The notes beneath the pieces are model-generated. The model searched no databases. It was not told the DNA's origin and saw nothing but the letters and a program-made list of their open reading frames with translations. From assembly GCA_025358055.1 (NCBI GenBank), contig JANYKV010000063.1, forward strand, positions 75,569-139,568: a stretch of DNA of 64,000 bases. The letters are read 5' to 3'. Both the position numbers and the translations under genes were made by a program. Shown here one piece after another: positions 52,826-61,641 of the stretch; within the stretch, counting starts at the first letter, position 1, and every line of letters starts with the position of its first letter. Source of the DNA: Gemmatimonadota bacterium. GTDB lineage: Bacteria; Gemmatimonadota; Gemmatimonadetes; Gemmatimonadales; GWC2-71-9.

Positions 52826-53368
52826 CTACCGGTCAGTGTACCCGATCGAAGCGATCCGCCATCTGTTCTCATGACGCATCAGCGTAATGGCATCATATCC
52901 TTTCCAGGTGTCCACCTTGGCCGAGTCTCCAAAGCGGACGGCATAGGGGACCCAGGCCTGCACGAGGTTCGTGTGCAACCTCAATTCGATTTTCCCGTCG
53001 ATTTTCTCTTCGAAGATTGGCTTGCTCCCTGGGCCGTTCGGGGCCCTTGCCACGAAATCGGGAACCGTGATGGTCACGACCCGAAGCGCGGGCTCCCCTG
53101 GAGGTTGCCAGATTGTGGTGACGACCGCCCCCGGCCAAAAGTGAGCGCTGAAAGCGGTCCAGTCGCGGGCACTGAAATCGGTGTAGTACCGTTCGAGTTC
53201 TCCCAAGATTTCGCGCCGAGCGGCATCAACTGATTCGGTGCCCCGCGTGGATCCGGAATCCGCGCGGTCCACTTTTGAAGCGGGAGGGCGGGAAACGACT
53301 TGGCAGGCGCCACTGGACGCCAGCACCGCCGCCACAAGAAACAACCGGGTTGACCGAGGCGCCCGCAT
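52826..53368 (-). CDS. lipoprotein with SnoaL/NTF2-like domain
   Basis: A 180-residue protein. The leader MRAPRSTRLFLVAAVLASSGAC ends in a lipobox (Ser-Gly-Ala-Cys). The domain following a Ser/Asp-rich linker has EILGELERYYTDFSARDWTAFSAHFWPGAVVTTIW, VARAPNGPG, LHTNLVQAWVPYAVRFGD and DAITLMRHENRWRIASIGYTDR, an NTF2-like barrel. The start ATG 53368 overlaps the stop of the upstream gene by one base (TGATG). It is probably a periplasm-facing lipoprotein of unknown ligand. Confidence 0.8.
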   Translation of the reverse strand: MRAPRSTRLFLVAAVLASSGACQVVSRPPASKVDRADSGSTRGTESVDAARREILGELERYYTDFSARDWTAFSAHFWPGAVVTTIWQPPGEPALRVVTITVPDFVARAPNGPGSKPIFEEKIDGKIELRLHTNLVQAWVPYAVRFGDSAKVDTWKGYDAITLMRHENRWRIASIGYTDR

Positions 53369-53748
53369 CAACTGCCCGGTTGCATCTTGGCAAGGAGAGA
53401 CGTCTTCGCGACGTGGCACCCCGCTTGGACGACCGAAACGCCCTGGACTTCCCAATTCTTGTACCCATCGACATGGACGTCCACCTGGTAGTTGCCGACC
53501 CGCTCGAACGCCGCCGCAAGTTGGGTAATAGTTCCGTTGTCCACCTGGAAGACTTTGAGGCTATCGGAGAACGTACCGTCGTGAACGGCGCCGGTAGCGT
53601 GAGCTGCCAGGGCGTGATTGGTGGTTGAGTCGACGATGGCGACGACTATGCCGGGGACGATCGAGTCCAAACACGGATCGGTGGGCGGGGCGCACGCGCC
53701 GAGCGAAACCACCATGAGCCCCGCGAGGGGAAACCAAACTATCCTCAC
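53368..53748 (-). CDS. lipoprotein with carboxypeptidase regulatory-like domain
   Basis: A 126-residue lipoprotein. The GTG start at 53748 is fixed by GGAGG 7 bases upstream and opens the leader RIVWFPLAGLMVVSLGAC with a lipobox ending in Cys19 or so. The mature part (VAIVDSTTNHALAAHATGAVHDG, FERVGNYQVDVHVDGYKNWEVQGVSVVQAGCHV) has the beta-sandwich pattern of carboxypeptidase regulatory-like/PegA domains, which often bind or display surface ligands. It is coupled with the NTF2-like lipoprotein by a TGATG overlap. Confidence 0.78.
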   Translation of the reverse strand: MRIVWFPLAGLMVVSLGACAPPTDPCLDSIVPGIVVAIVDSTTNHALAAHATGAVHDGTFSDSLKVFQVDNGTITQLAAAFERVGNYQVDVHVDGYKNWEVQGVSVVQAGCHVAKTSLLAKMQPGS

Positions 53749-53768
53749 TTGCCAACCTCCATGAAAAA

Positions 53769-55073
53769 CTACTTGGCGAGCTCTCGAGTCCCCTTCACCA
53801 CCTCGCCACCCTTCATGACGAATGATACACGTTCGAGTTCGGTCAAATCTTTCAGCGGATCGCCGGGGACCGCGATCAAGTCCGCAAAACGACCAGGCGA
53901 AATGGTTCCAACCCGATCGGACCACCCCAAGAGGTCCGCCGCATTGGCAGTCGCGGTCTTGATCGCCTGCATCGGGGTCATCCCCCACCGAACATAGTCC
54001 CGGAACTGTTTGGCGTTGTCCCCGTGGGGGAGCATTCCGGCGTCGGTTCCAAAGGCGATCTTCACGCCCATTTTCATCGCGAGCTTGATGCTGGCCTCGT
54101 GGCCCTGAACTACGGCACCGAGCTTCTGGATGATGATGGCAGGGTAGCCCAGGCTCGGCGCGCGCGCCAAAAAGTAGGAGTCTTCGTAGGAATCCGCGAC
54201 CAGGTATGTGCCGCGCTCGACCATCATCCGCGCGGCCTCCTCATCGAGGAACGTCCCATGCTCGATAGAGGCGACGCCGGCCCGCACCGCCCGTTTGATC
54301 CCTTCCGCGCCATGCGCGTGCGCGGCGACCCGGCGTCCCCACATCTTGGCTTCGTCGACCAGGGCATCCAGCTCGGCCTGCGTGTATTGCGGAGCCTCGA
54401 CCGATTCCTCTTCCGACATGGCCCCCGCGGTCGCCGTGGTCTTGATCACGTCCGCCCCGCGCTTTACCAGCGTCCGAACCATCTTCCGAATTTCCGCCTC
54501 TCCGTCGGCTACCCCGCTGAACTCCTGGAAGCGGATGTAAGGGGAGAGCCCGTTGACGTCGCTATGTCCCCCGGTTGCACCGATCGCGAGAGTTGCCGCC
54601 TGAATTCGCGGCCCTGGTATTTCCCCCCGGTTGATGGCGTTGCGAAGCGCCACATCGATGAACTCCGGTGCCCCCACATCCCGAATGGTGGTGAACCCGG
54701 CCTCGAGCGTGCGGCGAGCGTACAGGTGAACGGTCACCGCGATGTCGATCGGACTCCGACGGAACCGATTGCCGTCTGCAGAGGGGTTATCGGTGATGTG
54801 GGTATGGCAATCGATCAGGCCGGGGAGCACTGTGTACGCGCTCAGATCGATGACTCGGATGCCGGGCGGGATGGCAAGACCTGGCCCGACCGCGGTGATT
54901 CGATCACCCTCGATCAGGATCACCGCGTTGACGATCGGCGCTTCGGCTGTCCCATCGATGAGACGGCCGGCGCGGATGGCGATACGAGCGGGCGCAGGTA
55001 TGGAGGCCTGCGCGCCGAGCATACCGGCCTCGGCTAACATCCAGGCGAGGAACGCAGGGATGAACAGCTTCAT
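53769..55073 (-). CDS. secreted amidohydrolase-family metallohydrolase
   Basis: A 434-residue amidohydrolase. A signal peptide covers about residues 1-22 (LFIPAFLAWMLAEAGMLGAQ). Zinc and catalytic motifs: VLPGLIDCHTHITDN (HxH), ADVIKTTATAGAMSEEES (Lys), RVAAHAHGAEG, VASIEHGTFLD and IAFGTDAGMLPHG. The ending RFADLIAVPGDPLKDL is the usual closing strand. It belongs to the imidazolonepropionase-like/prolidase group and may hydrolyse dipeptides or cyclic amides outside the cell. The lipoprotein gene start lies 20 bases downstream. ATG 55073 and ATG 55088 are both possible. Confidence 0.88.
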   Translation of the reverse strand: MKLFIPAFLAWMLAEAGMLGAQASIPAPARIAIRAGRLIDGTAEAPIVNAVILIEGDRITAVGPGLAIPPGIRVIDLSAYTVLPGLIDCHTHITDNPSADGNRFRRSPIDIAVTVHLYARRTLEAGFTTIRDVGAPEFIDVALRNAINRGEIPGPRIQAATLAIGATGGHSDVNGLSPYIRFQEFSGVADGEAEIRKMVRTLVKRGADVIKTTATAGAMSEEESVEAPQYTQAELDALVDEAKMWGRRVAAHAHGAEGIKRAVRAGVASIEHGTFLDEEAARMMVERGTYLVADSYEDSYFLARAPSLGYPAIIIQKLGAVVQGHEASIKLAMKMGVKIAFGTDAGMLPHGDNAKQFRDYVRWGMTPMQAIKTATANAADLLGWSDRVGTISPGRFADLIAVPGDPLKDLTELERVSFVMKGGEVVKGTRELAK

Positions 55074-55106
55074 GGAAGGCTCCGGCATGAAAGTCAGTGT
55101 GGCGGG

Positions 55107-56435
55107 CTATCGTCCCTCTTGAGCAAGCCGCTCCACGCTCTTCCGGAACGACCCCAATCCGCTGAACAAGAGAATTATCGCGAACGTCTCCGCGGTTCCC
55201 GTTGTAATCGCGAGCGAGATGTTGACCATCTTGTCGTTGTGGAGCACGTGATCGGTGAACCAGCCGACGGCCGTCGGACCGAGCCCGATGCCGATCAGGT
55301 TGATCGTAAAGAGATAGATCGCGGATGCAAGGCCACGAAGCGAATTGGGCATGATTTCAGCAATGGCGGCCGGCGCAGCGCCCCATGGCATGGCTTGGAA
55401 GAATACCGTCGGAATCAGGAGCCAAAACGCCAGGTTCCCATTCGCTGCCAGCATTGAGCTGAGGCCGAACGGGAGCCAGCCGATGGCCGCAACGATCCCC
55501 ACCCACATGTTTCCGTCCACCTTCCCCCGGTGGCGCAGCCGATCCCCGACCCACCCGCCCGTCAAAATACCCAGTGTCCCAAAGATGCCGACGATGACGC
55601 CGTAGGAGACCCCGATGTCGGCGTTACTCCAGCCAAACCGGCGAATGAACATCGTGGGCACCCATCCAGCCGCTCCATACCCGGAGAAGGAGAGGAGGGC
55701 GAAGCCAAGATTGTGGTGTAGGAAGGTCCGCGCATTGCGACCGATGTATCGCAAGGCAACCCGGAGCGGGACCTGCGGGCCGTTCGTACCCGTCTCTTGT
55801 CGGGCCGGCTCCCGAACGGTAAACATGAGCAACGCAAGAAAAACTCCGGGGAGGCCGACGAGGAAAAACACGAATTGCCAGGGTCGAAGCGATCCGAGGC
55901 CGGGGAGTACGACTGTCGCGGTCGTGGTGGCGAACCGGACGACCAGTCCGCCTAACACGGAGGCAAGGCCCGAACCGAGATAGATCGCCATGGAGTAGAC
56001 ACTCATGGCGGTCGTGCGGCGTTCCGGCGGGAAGTAGTCGGCCAAGAGCGAGTAGGCGGAGGGGGAAAGGGTCGCTTCACCCACCCCCACGCCCATCCGT
56101 ACCACGAGCAGTTGCACATACGTGCGTGCCAGCCCACAGGCGGCAGTCATCGCGCTCCACAGGGCCATTCCCACCGCGATGATCGTGCGGCGCTTCCGGG
56201 AATCCACCAATCGGCCGACTGGGAGGCCGAAGAGGGTATAGAATACGGCAAAGCTGAACCCCATCAGCAATCCCATTTGGGTATCGCTGATCCCAAGGTC
56301 TTTCCGAATTGGGGCGACGAGGAGAGTAAGAATCTGCCGGTCGACGAAGGAGCAAACATAGGCGAGCGTGAGCACCCCCACGACGTACCACGCATAGCGT
56401 GGAGGAGGGAACTGGGGGTGCTCATCGGGAGTCAT
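55107..56435 (-). CDS. MFS transporter (spinster-like)
   Basis: A 442-residue major facilitator with 12 predicted hydrophobic segments. Typical loops are DRQILTLLVAPIRKDLGISDTQMGLLMGFSFAVFY and GRLVDSRKRRTII (the R-x-x-R/K signature between helices 2 and 3), and GVGVGEATLSPSAYSLLADYFPPERRTTAM in helix 4-5. This layout is that of the spinster/sphingolipid-transporter-like or hexuronate-type subfamily (PF07690). The substrate is unknown. It is followed after 33 bases by the amidohydrolase gene on the same strand, so it may import the product or substrate of that enzyme. Confidence 0.9.
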   Translation of the reverse strand: MTPDEHPQFPPPRYAWYVVGVLTLAYVCSFVDRQILTLLVAPIRKDLGISDTQMGLLMGFSFAVFYTLFGLPVGRLVDSRKRRTIIAVGMALWSAMTAACGLARTYVQLLVVRMGVGVGEATLSPSAYSLLADYFPPERRTTAMSVYSMAIYLGSGLASVLGGLVVRFATTTATVVLPGLGSLRPWQFVFFLVGLPGVFLALLMFTVREPARQETGTNGPQVPLRVALRYIGRNARTFLHHNLGFALLSFSGYGAAGWVPTMFIRRFGWSNADIGVSYGVIVGIFGTLGILTGGWVGDRLRHRGKVDGNMWVGIVAAIGWLPFGLSSMLAANGNLAFWLLIPTVFFQAMPWGAAPAAIAEIMPNSLRGLASAIYLFTINLIGIGLGPTAVGWFTDHVLHNDKMVNISLAITTGTAETFAIILLFSGLGSFRKSVERLAQEGR

Positions 56436-56618
56436 GCTGGTTCCAGTGCGTGGGGGAGGGGCAGTGCTCCAAACTCTGCCCCTGATGTACGACTGTTCGG
56501 ACCTTCTGACTAGGGGTTAAGGATAAACCCCAAAAGCCTCGCGGCCGGGCCGCTCCTCCAGCGCTTCTCGTAGATTCTGTTTGGGCCGTCCCAGACTCTG
56601 GATCGGGGCGCACCACAC

Positions 56619-56933
56619 TCAGCCGAGGACGCGGAACACCTTCCACTCCTGCGTGCCGGGAATGATATAGGGCCCCAGCGCGTCCGAGTGCGGCTTGAAC
56701 TGAGGCTGGCCCATACCGGCAAGCGCCAGCTCGAAGTCGGCGAGTGAGTTGAAATAGTATTCGTCGACGATATGAGATGCGCTTTCGCCGATGTGCCCGA
56801 CCATCAACTTGGCACCGGTGGCCCGCCGAAACTCCGAGGAAGCAAACTTCTCTTTCCCCCACGCAGTCATGATGGCCACCACGTCACGTTGCTTCCCGTA
56901 CGGAATATCGAGATGCCATTGGCAGACGTACAT
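56619..56933 (-). CDS. small hypothetical protein, dimeric alpha-beta barrel-like
   Basis: A 104-residue soluble protein: YVCQWHLDIPYGKQRDVVAIMTAWGKEKF, GAKLMVGHIGESASHIVDEYYF and LADFELALAGMGQPQFKPHSD. The order of strand, helix and strand fits one unit of the ABM/NIPSNAP/EthD barrel superfamily. Its role is unknown. The preferred ATG at 56933 has GGAGG 4 bases upstream, and this site overlaps the intergenic end of the glycosyltransferase gene. It is therefore the fourth gene of the response regulator-HEAT-GT2 unit. Confidence 0.72.
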   Translation of the reverse strand: MYVCQWHLDIPYGKQRDVVAIMTAWGKEKFASSEFRRATGAKLMVGHIGESASHIVDEYYFNSLADFELALAGMGQPQFKPHSDALGPYIIPGTQEWKVFRVLG

Positions 56934-56946
56934 CATTCCTCCTTTT

Positions 56947-58365
56947 TCATCCGTTGCTCGTCACCTCAAATCCGGCTCGCTCCATCCGCCCCCATCCCTT
57001 CTTCCCCCGGAGCGCTGAAATCGTCCCACCCAAGCGCCAGGCCGACGTGAGCTGCCGGTAGCCAAAATTCTCTGCAATACCGAGCCAAATGAGGCGCAAG
57101 AGATCACCGGTATTGGAATACCGGCGAAAGCTAAGCTCTTCAAGTGCCACCGCCGAGACGGAAAGCACGGCCCCGAGGACGACCGCGACGACGAAGAAGG
57201 TCGTGATATAAATCGGCGAGGCTCGGTGAAACGCCACTGTCAACGCAAAGGAGAGGTAACCGCCGGTTTCGATCAGGGGCCCCAGCATCTCGAGCAGGAA
57301 GAAGTACGGGTAGGCCACGAGCCCGATGCGGCCGTAGCGGGGGTTGAACAGCATCACGCGATGCCGCAACAGGCTTTCGATCAGCCCGCGCTGCCAGCGA
57401 TCACGCTGCCGCCGAAGTATCGCCAGTCGCGTCGGTGACTCCGTCCACGCCACCGGATCCGGAACGAACGCAATCTGATACTCGAGACGACGCTCTCGGC
57501 AGTAGCGATGCAAGCGGACGATCAACTCCATGTCCTCTCCGACCGTGTCCGTCGCATACCCACCGGCCTGAACCACGATATCGCGACGGAACACTCCGAA
57601 CGCACCCGATATGATCAGGGTCGCCCCGGCTGCGTGCCAACCCATCCGTCCGGCGAGGAACGCCCGAAGGTACTCCAGCACTTGGAGCCGAGGAAGAAGC
57701 GGGCGCGGTAGTCCGACTCGAAGCACCCTCCCGTCGCGAACCACGCAACCGTTGGCGATCCGAATGATTCCCCCGGCGGCCACCGTTGAGCCATTCTCCA
57801 AAAACGGCCGCACGATCCGGGTAAGGGCATCCCGCTCAAGCAGGCTGTCGGCATCCATGGCACAGAAGAGTGGAGTGCGGCACTGGTTGAGTCCGGCATT
57901 CAGAGCGTCCGCCTTCCCTCCGTTCTCCTTGTCGAGCACCCAAAGATTCGCGTGGGTGCGACTGCGGTAGGTTGCTCGCACCAACGCTGTGGGAAGCGCG
58001 CCAGTCGCCAGTCGTTCGCCCGGCACGAGGTCGAACGCCTCGCGAAGGCGGTCAACGGTCCCATCCTTCGACCCGTCGTTCACCACGATGATCTCGAATT
58101 CGGCATACCGCAGGGCAAGAAGGGAGCGGAGCGATTGGACGCACGTTGCCTCTTCGTTATAGGCCGGCGTGATCAGAGTCATCGGGGGCACACCGTGGCT
58201 GGCCAGGAGGTCGTCGAGATCCAAGGCGCGAAGCCGGCGAATGTACCGTCGCAAGGCGTGAAACGACACCAAGCTTGCCACGAGATAACTGGTGTTGAGG
58301 ATGAGAAAATATCCCAGAACGATTCCATTGATCCAGAAAATGATCTGCCACATCCGTTCGATCAC
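56947..58365 (-). CDS. glycosyltransferase family 2, processive membrane type
   Basis: A 472-residue inner-membrane glycosyltransferase. An N-terminal helix (IIFWINGIVLGYFLILNTSYLVASL) is followed by the GT-A domain: PPMTLITPAYNEEATC, VVNDGSKDGT, CAMDADSLLE (the DxD site), GEDMELIVRLH and RQRDRWQRGLIESL (the QxxRW of processive synthases). C-terminal helices follow. The features are those of BcsA/PgaC-like poly-beta-linked polysaccharide synthases, so the product is probably an exopolysaccharide. The start GTG 58365 overlaps the HEAT gene stop (GTGA); ATG 58353 is an alternative. Confidence 0.9.
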   Translation of the reverse strand: MIERMWQIIFWINGIVLGYFLILNTSYLVASLVSFHALRRYIRRLRALDLDDLLASHGVPPMTLITPAYNEEATCVQSLRSLLALRYAEFEIIVVNDGSKDGTVDRLREAFDLVPGERLATGALPTALVRATYRSRTHANLWVLDKENGGKADALNAGLNQCRTPLFCAMDADSLLERDALTRIVRPFLENGSTVAAGGIIRIANGCVVRDGRVLRVGLPRPLLPRLQVLEYLRAFLAGRMGWHAAGATLIISGAFGVFRRDIVVQAGGYATDTVGEDMELIVRLHRYCRERRLEYQIAFVPDPVAWTESPTRLAILRRQRDRWQRGLIESLLRHRVMLFNPRYGRIGLVAYPYFFLLEMLGPLIETGGYLSFALTVAFHRASPIYITTFFVVAVVLGAVLSVSAVALEELSFRRYSNTGDLLRLIWLGIAENFGYRQLTSAWRLGGTISALRGKKGWGRMERAGFEVTSNG

Positions 58366-59429
58366 GATTGTGCCTCGCTCCGCAACGCCCGTTGAAACTC
58401 ATTGGAGATTTCGGGTCCTTGCGCTATGCGCTGGAGAACGGTCGTGGCGCCCGCGGCGCGGAGCGCTTCGATAACTCGGATCGGAACCCACGGGGAGGGG
58501 TCGTTCATCGCGCCGCGCAGCAAGGACAGGTCGGCTTGATCGTCCAAACGAGCAATCGTGGCGAAGGCCCGGGCCCGAACGATCGGCTCGTCCGAGCTCA
58601 CTAACGCCCGCACGGGCGGCAGGTGCCTCTGGTGCCCTACCTCCATCAGAATGCCCAAACAGGCGACGATGAGGTTTCGATCGGACGTAGTCGAAAGCAC
58701 GACCGCGGCGGGAACGGCGGATTCCGGATCGTTCAGCTCTCGGAGCGCATCGGCCGCCACGACGCGGACGGCGATGTCCGTGTTGGGGTCGAGGAGGGCC
58801 TCCCGAAGGGAGGGGGCGATCTCGGGCCCGACTCGCGCCAGCATCGACGCCAAAAAGCTGGATCGCCACTGGCGGAATCGCGCCAGGCGGCGGATCACCG
58901 CAGATGCGAATTCAGGTGTGCCTGGCTGGCTCAGCGATCGTGCCGCCACCATCGCCACCAAGTCGGACCGGTCATCCAGAGCCGCGACGACGATATGACC
59001 ATACTCCTGCAGGCCGAGCGCACTAATCGTTTGCACCGCGCGCGCCCGAAACTCGTCATCGCGGTGTTGGAGCCGAGCCACGAGAATGGGAAGGAGCGGC
59101 CGGGCCAATCGTTCGATGGTGGCTCGCTCCTCGCCTTCCAGACGCCGCGCGAAACGCAGGAGGTAGTCGATAAAGAAAAGAGCTTCGGCGGGGGACACTT
59201 GCGCGTGAAGGTCCGCATCGGAGATCCGTCCGGCGATGGACGCAAGCACCAGCGGCTGCCAGCGTTCCTCTAGTCCAATCCACCGAGCCTGAGTTCGGTT
59301 ATTTCTCGCCCGGAGCCGGAGAGTCGTCCCGATGAGCGCCACGATCAGCGCGAGGAGCGCAGCCAAGGCGGCGCCAAGGACCCAGAGCTCGGGGTCACTC
59401 TGAAGCACGCCCACGAGGTCAGCGGTCAC
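58362..59429 (-). CDS. membrane-anchored HEAT-repeat protein
   Basis: A 355-residue protein with an N-terminal membrane helix (LWVLGAALAALLALIVALIGTTLRL, residues 15-40) and a C-terminal array of about seven HEAT-like helical pairs (for example ALGLQEYGHIVVAALDDRSDLVAMVAARSL, EALLDPNTDIAVRVVAADALRELNDPESAVPA, ALVSSDEPIVRARAFATIARLDDQADLSLLRGAMNDPSPWVPIRVIEAL). HEAT arrays bind protein partners. It starts with GTG at 59429 and ends inside the GT2 start; both overlaps are 4 bases, so response regulator, HEAT protein and synthase are translationally linked. Confidence 0.85.
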   Translation of the reverse strand: MTADLVGVLQSDPELWVLGAALAALLALIVALIGTTLRLRARNNRTQARWIGLEERWQPLVLASIAGRISDADLHAQVSPAEALFFIDYLLRFARRLEGEERATIERLARPLLPILVARLQHRDDEFRARAVQTISALGLQEYGHIVVAALDDRSDLVAMVAARSLSQPGTPEFASAVIRRLARFRQWRSSFLASMLARVGPEIAPSLREALLDPNTDIAVRVVAADALRELNDPESAVPAAVVLSTTSDRNLIVACLGILMEVGHQRHLPPVRALVSSDEPIVRARAFATIARLDDQADLSLLRGAMNDPSPWVPIRVIEALRAAGATTVLQRIAQGPEISNEFQRALRSEAQS

Positions 59430-60181
59430 GATGGCCGTAAGAGACGCTGAATGCGCGCAAGGAGCTCTGAGGGTGAGAAGGGCTTTCGCAGGTAGTCGTC
59501 GGCGCCCCGGCGGAGTCCGCGGACGGCTTCCTGTGCGCTCGCCATGGAGCTCAGGATGATGACCGGTGTGTGCCGATGGCGCTCGGAAGAGCGGAGCCGG
59601 GTGAGAACATCGAAACCGTCTAGACCCGGTAGCTTCACGTCGAGAATGATCAGGTCGAAGTCGGTCGCGAGGGCCGTAGCGACCGCGTCGGTTCCATTGT
59701 CTCGATGCGCTACTTGAAACCCTTCCTGCTCGAGACGGTGTCGAATCAGATCGACCGTTAGATCATCGTCTTGAACCACCAGCACTCTTCCCGGCGCGGC
59801 CAATGTAGCCATGTCGCTACCGGCGGGTGTTTCGTTGGAATCCTTAATGGCGCTTGATTTGTTGCTTAGCGAGTCGATGAGGGTTTCCAACGTTTCCAGC
59901 AGCGCGGTTACGGCCGACTGAAGCTCGTCGGCGGTCGCCTTCTCCACCCGCTCCGCCGCCGGCCGAAGGGTGCCCAGCCCCGGAGTCATTGCCAGTTTTT
60001 GCAGTTCACGAGCGGTATGGAGAATCGGCAACACTGCCTGAAGGAGCGACGGTGCGAGAGCGATCCAGGCGCGAAGATCGCCGGCGGCCGCATACATGGC
60101 GGGGCGGAGGTCGCGAAGGAGTGTGCTTCCGCTCACGATGCCTTCGTCGTCGGACGAAGTTTCCATGGGTCCTTGCGTCAT
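59426..60181 (-). CDS. response regulator with N-terminal helical domain and C-terminal receiver
   Basis: A 251-residue protein. Residues 125-248 form a CheY-type receiver: VLVVQDDDLTVDLI (acid pocket), IILDVKLPGLDGFDVL (phospho-Asp), VIILSSMASAQEAV (Thr/Ser switch) and DDYLRKPFSP (Lys). The first 110 residues are helical (SLLQAVLPILHTARELQKLAMT, ELQSAVTALLETLETLIDSLSNKS) without a recognisable DNA-binding or output domain. It overlaps the HEAT gene by 4 bases (GTGA). A sensor kinase is not adjacent. Output could be by protein contact with the HEAT or synthase proteins. Confidence 0.88.
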   Translation of the reverse strand: MTQGPMETSSDDEGIVSGSTLLRDLRPAMYAAAGDLRAWIALAPSLLQAVLPILHTARELQKLAMTPGLGTLRPAAERVEKATADELQSAVTALLETLETLIDSLSNKSSAIKDSNETPAGSDMATLAAPGRVLVVQDDDLTVDLIRHRLEQEGFQVAHRDNGTDAVATALATDFDLIILDVKLPGLDGFDVLTRLRSSERHRHTPVIILSSMASAQEAVRGLRRGADDYLRKPFSPSELLARIQRLLRPS

Positions 60182-60221
60182 CGTGGTCTTCGTTGTCGGT
60201 CAGTGAAAAGGCCATCGGCCT

Positions 60222-61202
60222 TCAGAGACTCTCTCGGCCTGCATCGAGGGCGGCTCGGGTACCTGCGACCAATTCTTCGACGATGCCGGCCGCCGACATG
60301 ACATCACGTGCGAGCCCCACCCCCTGCCCGGCGTAGAGCGCGAGTGCTTCCACATCTCCGGTCATATCGGGCAAAGCCATGATATCACTATAGCGAAGAA
60401 TGGGGGCACCGTCGCCCCTTCGGGCAACGATATCGCCTTCACCCGGTCGACGGCCGCTTGGCACATGACCCTGGGCCGCCCATCGGCGAAACGTCGAATT
60501 GTCCAAGACGCGGTGGGGTGCCTCAGGCCAGCCGAGGTCGAACACCTGGCCATACCGGGTATCCGTTTCGGTGGCCAACGCGAGGCGTGAGCGGTAAACG
60601 GGGTGGATCGCGGCTTCCTCGGAGAACAAGAATCGGGTCCCGACCCACGCACCGGCCGCGCCGAGCGCCAAAGCCGCGGCGACCCCTCGCCCATCGGCGA
60701 TTCCGCCCGCGGCGACGACCGGCGTGAGGCCCACGGCATCGACGACCCGTGGAACCAACGCGAGCGTGCTGACTTCACCCTGCACGTGGCCTCCCGCTTC
60801 CCACCCCTGGGCAACAATGACATCCACGCCAGCATCGCGGGCCACCACCGCTTCCGCCGCAGACGCCACCATGTGCACGACGCGGGCCCCAGCCGCCTTC
60901 ACCGCGGAAACGAGCGGGGCCGGGTCGCCCCAGGAGAAAGAGACTGCGGCAACACCCTCCTCCAGCGCGGCATCGAGCCCCGCACGCGCATACTGGCTCA
61001 GAACGAAGTTCACCCCGAAAGGTCGGGCAGTGAGCGATTTCGTTTCGCGGATCAGCCGTCTGGCCTGGTCCGGGTGTCGCCACGTAAGGGCAAGGGTGCC
61101 AAGCCCTCCAGCATTGGAAACCGCGGCGGCAAGAGCGGGCGTCGTGGCACTACCGATTGGCGCTTGGAGAATCGGATGCTCGATCCCTAAGGACTGGCGC
61201 AA
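60222..61202 (-). CDS. nitronate monooxygenase (2-nitropropane dioxygenase-like)
   Basis: A 326-residue FMN-dependent TIM-barrel enzyme. Signature parts are HPILQAPIGSATTPALAAAVSNAGGLGTL at the N-terminus, VIVAQGWEAGGHVQGE in the middle and VVAAGGIADGRGVAAALALGAAGAWVGTRFLF near the end, which bind FMN. Such enzymes oxidise alkyl nitronates such as propionate 3-nitronate; related forms act as enoyl reductases (FabK), but the missing Fe/Ca motifs and the catalytic HVQGE favour the monooxygenase class. It is 40 bases upstream of the response regulator gene on the same strand. No functional link is evident. Confidence 0.88.
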   Translation of the reverse strand: MRQSLGIEHPILQAPIGSATTPALAAAVSNAGGLGTLALTWRHPDQARRLIRETKSLTARPFGVNFVLSQYARAGLDAALEEGVAAVSFSWGDPAPLVSAVKAAGARVVHMVASAAEAVVARDAGVDVIVAQGWEAGGHVQGEVSTLALVPRVVDAVGLTPVVAAGGIADGRGVAAALALGAAGAWVGTRFLFSEEAAIHPVYRSRLALATETDTRYGQVFDLGWPEAPHRVLDNSTFRRWAAQGHVPSGRRPGEGDIVARRGDGAPILRYSDIMALPDMTGDVEALALYAGQGVGLARDVMSAAGIVEELVAGTRAALDAGRESL

Positions 61203-61279
61203 ACGAGCGAGAGGTGAAGTCGGGGTCTGGAACGTTTGGAATCCACGGTGAGAGGCGTTGACCGTCTGATCTAGAAAAT

Positions 61280-61306
61280 GTACCGCCCACGGCCAGAAAG
61301 CGGTAC
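61280..61306. other. intergenic hairpin GTACCGC/GCGGTAC
   Basis: A 7-bp inverted repeat with a 13-base loop in the 118-base gap between the nitronate monooxygenase start and the next gene's stop. No T-tract follows on either side, so it is not a standard terminator. It may be an operator-like site or chance. Confidence 0.25.
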
Positions 61307-61320
61307 GCGAGGTCGGCCGC

Positions 61321-61641
61321 TCAGCTAGGTGAATCCCCTCGAGGCCGGATTTCGGGAGACCGCGGAGTGGGGTCAGGGTTGGATTTATCTCGGTCGGGAG
61401 ACGACAGCAAACGTTCGGCGAAATCGAGCCGCTCTTGCACCTCAGTCATTTCGCCGCGCAACCGGTGCAACTCCTCCAGCATGTCCTGTTGTAGGGTATG
61501 ATCGGGCTTGGGCTGAAAGAGTCGGGCTCGCAGCCGCCGGCCCCACGGCGTGATGGCAAACAGCGCCACAAAGCCAGCGAACGTCGCAGCCTTGAAGACG
61601 AGCACTCCATAGGTGATAAGGAGGACACCGAGGGAATTCAT
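61321..61641 (-). CDS. small membrane protein with coiled coil (106 aa)
   Basis: A 106-residue protein of unknown function. An N-terminal hydrophobic helix (VLLITYGVLVFKAATFAGFVALFAI) is followed by a basic patch (GRRLRARLFQ) and a heptad-like charged helix (DMLEELHRLRGEMTEVQERLDFAERLLSS), then a Pro/Ser/Arg-rich disordered tail. This is the layout of PspB- or FtsB-like small membrane proteins, but no family can be claimed. Its start overlaps the stop of the upstream gene (TGATG). Confidence 0.65.
   Translation of the reverse strand: MNSLGVLLITYGVLVFKAATFAGFVALFAITPWGRRLRARLFQPKPDHTLQQDMLEELHRLRGEMTEVQERLDFAERLLSSPDRDKSNPDPTPRSPEIRPRGDSPS

Noticed and set aside
56512-56575. Hairpins GGGGTT/AACCCC and GCGGCC-G-GGCCGC between the small barrel gene and the MFS gene
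   Set aside because: No T-tract follows on the transcribed strand; stems are short, so a terminator is not supported.
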